Below, piece after piece: positions 4,999 through 11,119 of a stretch of DNA of 17,609 nucleotides. The notes beneath the pieces were generated by a model. That model made no database searches. It worked only from the letters and a program-made list of their open reading frames with translations, and was not told the DNA's origin. Source of the DNA: Bacillota bacterium (GTDB lineage Bacteria > Bacillota > UBA994 > UBA5500); the NCBI GenBank assembly GCA_023436245.1, contig JAEZJZ010000045.1, positions 1 to 17,609 of the forward strand, given 5' to 3'. Each line of letters starts with the position of its first letter. Position 1 is the stretch's first letter. The position numbers and the translations under genes are program-made.

Positions 4999-5251
4999 TA
5001 AGTATTAGATTGACAGTGGCGATGATGGAAAGAGTAGCCGCCAAGGCCGTTCCAGCAGAGAGCCGGGTGAGGTGAAAGCCGGCGGAGGGGCAAGCGGGGA
5101 AGATGGCTCCGGAGCCGGGCAGTTGAACCTCAGGCAAGACTGCCCCGCCGTCTGGCGATAACAGCTGGCTAATGCAGCCGATGAGGCCGGGCAACCGGCG
5201 AAACAGGGTGGTACCACGGACCCCCGTCCCTGACTTGGGACGGGGGTTTTT
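4999..5251 (+). ncRNA. Methionine-responsive T-box riboswitch
   Basis: All main T-box elements are visible: an opening GATGATGGAAAGAGTA-type segment (from 5021), an AGAGAG-CCGG stem I region (5057-5065), a specifier segment GAAGATGGCTCCGGAG (5100-5115) with ATG at 5103-5105, and the T-box core AGGGTGGTACCACGG (5205-5219). TGGT at 5209-5212 can pair with an uncharged ACCA end, consistent with the A discriminator base of tRNA-Met. The RNA senses the charging of tRNA-Met and lets transcription reach metG when the tRNA is uncharged. The specifier assignment agrees with the gene downstream. Confidence 0.92.
5221..5251 (+). terminator. T-box terminator
   Basis: CCCCCGTCCC (5221-5230) pairs perfectly with GGGACGGGGG (5237-5246), followed by TTTTT. 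It is immediately after the T-box core, whose antiterminator fold would compete with it. Confidence 0.95.
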
Positions 5252-5291
5252 GTGTTCCCATTTAACTGCAAGTAAGGAGGAGAAATCACGA

Positions 5292-7199
5292 ATGAGCAAA
5301 CCAACCTACTATCTGACCACGCCACTCTATTACACTAGTGGTCAATTGCACATTGGGCATGCCTACACTTCCGTCATCGCCGACACCCTAGCGCGCTACA
5401 AGAGGCTGCGGGGCTACGATGTTTGCTTTCTCACTGGCACTGATGAACATGGCCTGAAGGTGCAGAAGAATGCCGAGGCTGCCGGTAAGACCCCCAAGCA
5501 GTTCGTGGACGACCTGGTTGCCAGTATCAAGGATCTTTGGCAACTGCTCGACGTCGACTACGACATTTTCATCCGCACTACCGACCCGATGCATACAAAT
5601 GCAGTAGAACGAATTTTCAGTCGATTGTACGAACAAGGGGATATCTACAAGGGCGAGTACCAGGGTTGGTACTGCATGCCCTGCGAGGCATTTTGGACAG
5701 ATCTGCAGCTCAAGGATGGAAAATGTCCAGACTGTGGGCGGGAGGTGCAGTGGGTTACTGAGGAGAGCTACTTCTTCCGCCTCTCCAAGTATCAGGATCG
5801 TTTGCTGCGGCACATTGAGGAGAACCCCGACTTCATCCAGCCTGTCTCTCGCAAGAACGAGATGATCAACAACTTCCTGAAGCCGGGCTTGGAAGACTTG
5901 GCAGTGTCTCGCACCACCTTCACCTGGGGGGTGCCCGTGCCCTTTGATCCGAAGCATGTGATCTATGTCTGGATCGATGCGCTCAGCAACTACATCACCG
6001 CGCTCGGCTATGGTCAGGATGATCCCCGGTTTGAGCGTTACTGGCCGGCGGATTTGCACCTGATGGGCAAAGAGATCGTCCGTTTCCACACCATCATCTG
6101 GCCGATTCTGCTCATGGCCCTGGACCTGCCCCTGCCCAAGCAGGTGTTTGGCCACGGCTGGCTACTGACTGATAACGATAAGATGTCCAAATCCAAGGGC
6201 AATGTTGTTGACCCCTATGTCTTGGTCGATCGCTACGGCTCAGACGCCGTTCGCTACTACCTGCTGCGTGAAATTAGCTTTGGCGCTGATGGGAACTATA
6301 CCAATGAGCTGTTCATCAACCGTGTCAATGCGGACTTGGCCAACGATCTCGGCAACCTGCTCAGCCGCACAGTGGCCATGGTGGAACGCTACCACGGCGG
6401 AGTGCTTCAGGCCCCTGGCACAGCTACGGCCTATGACCGGGAACTGCTAGCGCTTGCTGCTCGTACTCGGGAAGATGTGGACCAGGCCATGGATGCCTTG
6501 CGGTTCAATGGTGCGCTTGAGGCCATACAAAACTTGGTCAAACGGGCGAATAAGTACATCGATCAGACCACTCCCTGGATTTTGGCCAAGACAGAGGGTG
6601 GGCAGGAGCAGCTGACTACCGTTCTCTACAATCTGGCCGATTGCCTGCGGATTGTCGGCACGTTGATTCAGCCTTTCATGCCCCGCACCACAGACAGAAT
6701 TTGGGCACAACTGGGACTTGAGTTGGAAGCATCTCGCAGTTGGGACGGTGCGACGGTTGGGTTGACCCCGGCCGGGCTTCAAGTGCAAAAGGGTGAGGCC
6801 ATCTTCCCGCGAATTGATGCCAAAGCGCAGACTGCTCAGCCAGCAGCAAAACAGCCGCTGAACCCGCCGCTGGCAGATCAGATTGACATCGATTACTTTT
6901 CTAAAGTGGACCTGAGAGTAGTGCAAGTGTTGGACGCGGAAGTGGTGCCGAAGGCAGATAAGCTACTGAAGCTCCGAGTTTCGCTGGGTGAAGAAGAGCG
7001 CACGATCGTGGCCGGGATTGCCAAGCACTATCAACCGAGTGAACTGATCGGCAAGCAAGTGGTGATTGTGGCAAACCTCAAACCGGCCAAGATTCGCGGC
7101 ATCGAGTCGCAGGGCATGGTGCTCGCCGCCAGCGACGAGAGCTCCATGACGCTACTCACTTCGGCCAAACCGATTGGAAACGGTAGTAAGGCCAAATAG
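5292..7199 (+). CDS. metG: Methionyl-tRNA synthetase
   Basis: A 635-residue class I synthetase that charges tRNA-Met and initiator tRNA with methionine. The HIGH motif is at residues 20-23 and KMSKSKGN at 297-304. A CxxC pair at 128/131 and another at 145/148 form the zinc knuckle in the connective-peptide region. The anticodon-binding helical domain (about 370-510) contains NDLGNLLSR. A C-terminal EMAP/Trbp111-like tRNA-binding domain (about 535-635) starts DYFSKVDLRV. The ATG at 5292 follows AAGGAGGAG (5274-5282); the open frame upstream to 5172 runs through the T-box and is not coding. Expression is controlled by the T-box. The tatD Shine-Dalgarno overlaps its stop codon. Confidence 0.97.
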   Translation: MSKPTYYLTTPLYYTSGQLHIGHAYTSVIADTLARYKRLRGYDVCFLTGTDEHGLKVQKNAEAAGKTPKQFVDDLVASIKDLWQLLDVDYDIFIRTTDPMHTNAVERIFSRLYEQGDIYKGEYQGWYCMPCEAFWTDLQLKDGKCPDCGREVQWVTEESYFFRLSKYQDRLLRHIEENPDFIQPVSRKNEMINNFLKPGLEDLAVSRTTFTWGVPVPFDPKHVIYVWIDALSNYITALGYGQDDPRFERYWPADLHLMGKEIVRFHTIIWPILLMALDLPLPKQVFGHGWLLTDNDKMSKSKGNVVDPYVLVDRYGSDAVRYYLLREISFGADGNYTNELFINRVNADLANDLGNLLSRTVAMVERYHGGVLQAPGTATAYDRELLALAARTREDVDQAMDALRFNGALEAIQNLVKRANKYIDQTTPWILAKTEGGQEQLTTVLYNLADCLRIVGTLIQPFMPRTTDRIWAQLGLELEASRSWDGATVGLTPAGLQVQKGEAIFPRIDAKAQTAQPAAKQPLNPPLADQIDIDYFSKVDLRVVQVLDAEVVPKADKLLKLRVSLGEEERTIVAGIAKHYQPSELIGKQVVIVANLKPAKIRGIESQGMVLAASDESSMTLLTSAKPIGNGSKAK

Positions 7200-7211
7200 G
7201 AGGGTAATCCC

Positions 7212-7994
7212 TTGCTGGTGGATTCTCATGCGCATCTGAATGATCCTCGTCTGGCCTCCCGCGTGCCCGAACTGCTGCAGGCGGCTCGGGCACGCGGGGT
7301 TACGCACATCATCAACGTCGGGTACGACTTGCCCTCTTCCCGGTTAGCTGCTCAGCAGGCGCTCGAGCAATCCATGCTCTCTGCAGCAGTTGGGCTGCAT
7401 CCGCATGATGCTAAGCTTTGGACTACGTCCTTGGCGGATGAGCTGCGACACCTCGCAGCTAGCCCCAAGGTTGTGGCCTGGGGTGAGATAGGGCTTGACT
7501 ATCACTATGACAACTCGCCGCGTGAGACGCAGCAAACAGTGCTGCATATTCAGTTGGAGTTGGCCAAGGAGCTGGATCTGCCGGTGATCATCCATGATCG
7601 AGACGCCCACGCCGATATTCTGGACATTCTACGAGCGCACGCTCCCTATCCTGCAGGCGGGGTCATGCACTGCTACTCCAGCAGTGCGGAGATGTTGCCC
7701 CAGTTTCTCGGTCTCGGATTCTATATCTCCTTTGCCGGTCCAATTACTTTTAAGAACGCCAGGCGTTCGCTGGAAGCTGCCATGCAGGTACCGCTGGAAC
7801 GGTTGCTGGTGGAGACAGACGCGCCCTACCTGGCGCCTGAGCCGCATCGCGGCCGCGAGAACCAGCCGGCCTTGGTCGCCCTGGTTGCCGGCCGGCTGGC
7901 CGAGAGTCGAGGCATGGCGTATGAGGAGTTGGCGAGGGCAACTGGCGAGAACGCTGCTCGGTTGTTTCGTCTGCCGCCGGACAGATTGCAATGA
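7212..7994 (+). CDS. tatD: TatD family metal-dependent hydrolase
   Basis: A 260-residue TIM-barrel DNase-like hydrolase of the TatD/YabD family. Metal ligands are intact: His6 and His8 (DSHAHL), Glu92 (GEIGLDYHYD), His128 (IIHDRDAH), His153 (MHCYSS) and Asp203 (VETDAPYL). Family members show 3'-5' exonuclease activity; the physiological role in Bacillota is not settled. The start is a TTG at 7212, 6 nt after AGGAGGGT (7198-7205), which overlaps the metG stop, so translation is probably coupled. Its stop overlaps the rsmA start (ATGA at 7991-7994). Confidence 0.93.
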   Translation: MLVDSHAHLNDPRLASRVPELLQAARARGVTHIINVGYDLPSSRLAAQQALEQSMLSAAVGLHPHDAKLWTTSLADELRHLAASPKVVAWGEIGLDYHYDNSPRETQQTVLHIQLELAKELDLPVIIHDRDAHADILDILRAHAPYPAGGVMHCYSSSAEMLPQFLGLGFYISFAGPITFKNARRSLEAAMQVPLERLLVETDAPYLAPEPHRGRENQPALVALVAGRLAESRGMAYEELARATGENAARLFRLPPDRLQ

Positions 7995-8839
7995 ATGAGC
8001 TCTGTAGCCCGCGCGCTGTGCAGGCGCTGCTGAATCGCTTCGGGCTCAAGCCGAACAGGGGCCTGGGGCAGAATTTCCTGATCGACGCGAATATCCTGAA
8101 CAAGATCGTCACTGCCGCCGACCTGTCGCCTGGGGATACTGTGCTCGAAATTGGTCCAGGGCTGGGAACGTTGACGCGATCCTTGGCAGAAAAGGCAGCT
8201 GCGGTTCTGGCCATCGAAAAGGACCGCCAGCTGGAGCCCCTGCTCACCGAGACTCTGGCCGGCCTGCCCGTGCGGCTGATCGCCGATGACGCGCTGAACG
8301 TAGACTATGGTGAGCTGATGCAAGGGGTGGAAAGCCCCAAGGTGGTCGCCAATTTGCCCTATTATGTCACCACGCCCTTGATCATCAATCTGCTGCGAGC
8401 GCGTGTCTCGTGGGAGAACCTGGTTTTTCTCGTGCAGCGGGAGGTGGTTGATCGCATCATCGCCCGACCTGGTACGAAGGAGTATGGCATGCTCAGTATT
8501 GTCGTCCAGTACTTCGCCCAGCCGAAGCTGGTGACGCTGGTGCCGCCTGGGGCGTTCTTTCCGCCTCCCAACATATCTTCTGCCGTGGTGCAATTAAGTC
8601 CTTGGGCGGAGAGTCCCTACCAGTTGCACGTGGATGAGAATGACCTTTTTCAGATCGCCAAAGCTGCCCTCGCCATGCGGCGGAAGACGCTGCTGAACGC
8701 CTTGGCTGCGGAGTTGAGCTTGCCGCGGGCGGAGGTGAGAGAGCTGATCATCGCGCTCGGCTGGTCCCCCGACCGCCGGGGAGAGACTCTGTCCGTGCAT
8801 GAGTTGGTGCAGTTGACCAATAGGATAAATGGGTGCTGA
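7991..8839 (+). CDS. rsmA: 16S rRNA dimethyladenosine transferase RsmA (KsgA)
   Basis: A 282-residue SAM-dependent methyltransferase that dimethylates two adjacent adenosines in the 3' terminal hairpin of 16S rRNA during 30S assembly. GLGQNFL (24-30) is the N-terminal family motif, EIGPGLGT (53-60) the SAM-binding loop, and NLPYY (121-125) the catalytic motif IV. The C-terminal helical domain has the AMRRKTLLNAL segment. It overlaps tatD by 4 nt (ATGA). In Bacillus, yabE and rnmV (RNase M5) lie between tatD and ksgA; both are missing here. Confidence 0.96.
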   Translation: MNELCSPRAVQALLNRFGLKPNRGLGQNFLIDANILNKIVTAADLSPGDTVLEIGPGLGTLTRSLAEKAAAVLAIEKDRQLEPLLTETLAGLPVRLIADDALNVDYGELMQGVESPKVVANLPYYVTTPLIINLLRARVSWENLVFLVQREVVDRIIARPGTKEYGMLSIVVQYFAQPKLVTLVPPGAFFPPPNISSAVVQLSPWAESPYQLHVDENDLFQIAKAALAMRRKTLLNALAAELSLPRAEVRELIIALGWSPDRRGETLSVHELVQLTNRINGC

Positions 8840-8884
8840 ACTGTCTGTCACAATTGAGATTGCCTTGCTGAAGGAGGGGTCACG

Positions 8885-9361
8885 ATGCAGTTCCATAGTC
8901 CGAGCAAGGGCAGCCTTTCTCTGGAGCAGGTTGTCGACGAACTTCTGCGCTTCGTGGCCGACCAGCCCGAGGGCAGCTACCGTCTGCTGATTGGAACTGA
9001 CTCACAGACCACCGCAAAGCACACCCACTTCGTCACTGCCATAGTGGTGCACAGAGTGGGAAGAGGGGGGCGCTATTTTGTTCACCATCGCTGTCAGTCG
9101 CCGACCAGTAGCTTGAGGCAGAAGCTGCTGCTCGAGACGAGCCAAAGCCTGGAGGTGACAATAGCACTCAAGGAGCTTCTCCTCAGCCGACAGGCTCTTG
9201 CGAGTTTCGATCTGGAGATCCACGTGGATGCGGGGAATGCAGGCGCCACGCGCGAGTTGCTCCGCGATCTGGTGGGCATGGTCATGGTCAACGGATTTCA
9301 AGCAAGAGTGAAGCCTGACTCCTTTGCGGCCAGCAAAGTGGCAGACAAGTACACGCGCTAG
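8885..9361 (+). CDS. YkuK-like protein (DUF458, RNase H-like fold)
   Basis: A 158-residue protein resembling Bacillus YkuK: LLIGTDSQ at 34-41, then HFVTAIVVHRVGRGGRYF, and a closing KPDSFAASKVADKYTR. The Asp39 region is the conserved acidic motif of the family, which is thought to have an RNase H-like fold. The substrate is unknown, so no reaction is claimed. AAGGAGGGG (8871-8879) precedes the ATG closely. It lies 45 nt after rsmA and is probably co-transcribed. A stretch just upstream (8851-8876) shares words with the tandem repeats of this window. No terminator is evident after it before the veg promoters. Confidence 0.83.
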   Translation: MQFHSPSKGSLSLEQVVDELLRFVADQPEGSYRLLIGTDSQTTAKHTHFVTAIVVHRVGRGGRYFVHHRCQSPTSSLRQKLLLETSQSLEVTIALKELLLSRQALASFDLEIHVDAGNAGATRELLRDLVGMVMVNGFQARVKPDSFAASKVADKYTR

Positions 9362-9399
9362 ACCCGCTTCCCCCCGCCCCGTGCCCAGGTGCACTTACT

Positions 9400-9429
9400 T
9401 TGTCAATTGGCCTATTGATGATGTATACA
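9400..9429 (+). promoter_or_regulatory. veg promoter P1 (upstream, weaker)
   Basis: TTGTCA (9400-9405), 18-bp spacer, TATACA (9424-9429). It is the first of three promoter-like arrays in 120 bp. It overlaps the palindromic TGTATACA. Confidence 0.5.
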
Positions 9430-9449
9430 ATGATTTCGCGGTTTTTGCC

Positions 9450-9479
9450 TTGACAGCTTTTTGCCGGCCTTGCTATAAT
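9450..9479 (+). promoter_or_regulatory. veg promoter P2
   Basis: Perfect TTGACA (9450-9455) and perfect TATAAT (9474-9479) with an 18-bp spacer. It is the best promoter match in the window by both hexamers. Confidence 0.9.
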
Positions 9480-9491
9480 ATTTGCCCCCCT

Positions 9492-9520
9492 TTGACAATC
9501 GCCCCATCCTGTGCTAAAAT
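9492..9520 (+). promoter_or_regulatory. veg promoter P3
   Basis: TTGACA (9492-9497), 17-bp spacer, TAAAAT (9515-9520). It is the closest to veg; transcription would start near 9527, giving a short leader of about 30 nt. Confidence 0.88.
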
Positions 9521-9555
9521 GGACAAGGAGAGATGTAAAGAGAGGTGGTTGTCTT

Positions 9556-9831
9556 TTGGCGGCAAAGAATGCACTGAGTGAGATCCGCCGTGATCTCGAA
9601 TCCCACGTTGGTGAACAGATCTGGTTAAAGGCAAATCGCGGCCGACGCAAGACCATCATCCGGGAAGGTGTGCTGGAAAGCACATATCCCTATCACTTTT
9701 TGATCAAGCTTAATGACGAGAAGCATGCGGTGAAGATCATTTCGGTTAGCTACGCCGATGTGCTTACGCAAGCAGTAGAGCTTTCCATTGGTCAGCCTGA
9801 AGAAAAGGCCGCGACTAGCGACAGCAACTAG
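9556..9831 (+). CDS. veg: Veg protein
   Basis: A 91-residue protein matching Veg of Bacillus: an N-terminal NALSEIRRDLESHVG segment, LKANRGRRKTI (24-34), an ESTYP turn, and VSYADVLTQAVEL. In B. subtilis Veg is abundant, driven by a very strong promoter, and reported to promote biofilm matrix gene expression by opposing SinR. Whether that holds here is unknown. The TTG at 9556 follows GAGAGGTGG (9540-9548). The in-frame GTG at 9511 is rejected because it lies upstream of the expected transcription start of P3. It is a single-gene unit with stacked promoters and two terminators. Confidence 0.93.
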   Translation: MAAKNALSEIRRDLESHVGEQIWLKANRGRRKTIIREGVLESTYPYHFLIKLNDEKHAVKIISVSYADVLTQAVELSIGQPEEKAATSDSN

Positions 9832-9837
9832 ATTATT

Positions 9838-9869
9838 CATCCTCAAGCGAAGCTTGAGGATGTTTTTTT
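9838..9869 (+). terminator. veg terminator 1
   Basis: CATCCTCAAGC (9838-9848) pairs perfectly with GCTTGAGGATG (9852-9862) across a 3-nt loop, followed by seven T. It is a textbook terminator 6 nt after the veg stop. Confidence 0.97.
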
Positions 9870-9870
9870 C

Positions 9871-9900
9871 AGCAGGGTTTGCAAAAGCAAACCCTGCTTT
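9871..9900 (+). terminator. veg terminator 2
   Basis: AGCAGGGTTTGC (9871-9882) pairs perfectly with GCAAACCCTGCT (9887-9898) around AAAA, then TT. The T-run is short but it lies directly after terminator 1, so it is likely a fail-safe. Confidence 0.7.
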
Positions 9901-10211
9901 CGCTATCAGTGAAGCAATGGGGACGGACCTTTTTGTCCCAGCGAACGTCGAGCACGAGCGGGGGTTAGCTTCTTTCGCCATCGACCTGGGGTGAAGCGGG
10001 CGCCGTCTGCTGCCGCTTCTCTGCCGATGCGCTCATACAAAAGATCGCCACGCAGTGGCAGTTTGTGTCCCACCTTGCTGCTCGCTGTCGCACGGGATGC
10101 TACCATCACGCTGCATATTCACCCTTAATCCGGGAAAGATAGTCAGTGGTATGAATAGCGCATCGTAGCGGTATTTTCCCGTTCGACTCTGCGCAGGGGG
10201 GCTTACTCCTT
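9901..10211. other. Intergenic stretch without a convincing gene
   Basis: About 310 bp between the veg terminators and the cyanophycinase start. A minus-strand open frame of 67 codons (9906-10109) is rich in Arg, Ala and Gly, lacks a clear Shine-Dalgarno and resembles nothing I recognise. At 9919-9939 there is a TGGGGACGGACC-type segment with GGGAC/GTCCC ends, similar in style to short hairpin words scattered in clostridial genomes. No clear promoter for the cyanophycin genes is visible. Confidence 0.5.
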
Positions 10212-11021
10212 TTGAGCAATGACAAGGGCAGATTAGTGATCATCGGTGGAGCCGAGGACAAAGAGCGAGGCTGCACCATCCTACGGGAAGTGGTCGAGTT
10301 GGCGGGAGGCAGGTCAGCCCGCCTATTGGTGTTGACCGTGGCCACACACCATCCCGAACTAGTGGGTAATGAGTACCGCAGAACCTTTGAACAGCTGGGA
10401 GCGGCAGAGGTCGGCGTGCTGGATGTGGCCACCAGATTACAAGCCGACGACCATATGCTGGCTAGGATGCTGGCTGACGCAACCGGCATATTCTTCACTG
10501 GCGGAGATCAGCTCAGGATCACCAGCATCATTGGCGGCACCGAGTTCTATCATCAGCTGCATCATGCCTATCGGCAGGGAATTGTGATAGCTGGAACCAG
10601 TGCTGGAGCGTCCGTGATGAGTTCCACCATGATTGTTGAGGGGCCTGGCGAAGAACAGCCACGCCCTCTAGCCTCCCGTTTGGCTCCGGGGTTCGGCCTT
10701 GTCCCTGATGTGGTTATTGATCAGCACTTTGCCCAACGCGGGCGACTCGGTCGACTGCTCGCGGCGATAGCCCAGAACCCCTATGTTTTGGGTATTGGCA
10801 TTGATGAAAACACGGCGATGTTGGTGCATGGGCAGGAGTTTTCGGTGATTGGAGCTGGTACGGTCACGATTCTGGATGGCCGGCACGTGACGATCTCCAA
10901 CACCTCTGAGGCTAGTCCTGCCGACGCCCTAGCGTTAGCTGACGTGCGATTGCATGTTCTCCCGACAGGTTATCGTTTTGATTTGCGGTCACGCACTCCA
11001 GCGGCGGTAGCTGACCAGTAG
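10212..11021 (+). CDS. cphB: Cyanophycinase
   Basis: A 269-residue serine peptidase of the S51-like cyanophycinase family. It cuts cyanophycin, the Asp-Arg storage polymer, into beta-Asp-Arg dipeptides in the cytoplasm. The nucleophile elbow GTSAGAS places Ser130, with His172 (DQHFAQRGRLGRL) and Glu199 (GIDENTAM). This spacing equals that of the Ser/His/Glu triad I recall for the Synechocystis enzyme, shifted by two residues. VIIGGAEDK near the start and FTGGDQLR (about 94-101) are further family marks. The start is a TTG at 10212 with AGGGGGG (10195-10201) upstream. cphA follows after 98 nt, forming the usual breakdown/synthesis pair. Confidence 0.95.
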   Translation: MSNDKGRLVIIGGAEDKERGCTILREVVELAGGRSARLLVLTVATHHPELVGNEYRRTFEQLGAAEVGVLDVATRLQADDHMLARMLADATGIFFTGGDQLRITSIIGGTEFYHQLHHAYRQGIVIAGTSAGASVMSSTMIVEGPGEEQPRPLASRLAPGFGLVPDVVIDQHFAQRGRLGRLLAAIAQNPYVLGIGIDENTAMLVHGQEFSVIGAGTVTILDGRHVTISNTSEASPADALALADVRLHVLPTGYRFDLRSRTPAAVADQ

Positions 11022-11119
11022 AGGCTGTGCCTTCTCTCCTGTCGCCTGTTTGGGCAAGAGAAGAAGAGTGCTGGACTCTGGAACCGCATGCTGCGGAATT
11101 GCTAAGGAGGCAAATACTT

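Noticed and set aside
9511..9555. GTG start for veg
   Set aside because: It overlaps the -10 of promoter P3, upstream of the expected transcription start; the TTG at 9556 has a proper Shine-Dalgarno and matches the family start.
9906..10109. 67-codon minus-strand ORF between veg and cphB
   Set aside because: Biased Arg/Ala composition, no clear ribosome site, no family recognised; it may be a remnant but cannot be called.
11027..11119. Earlier GTG start of cphA (915 residues)
   Set aside because: The extra 31 residues do not match the conserved CphA start, and the strong TAAGGAGG lies just before the GTG at 11120.
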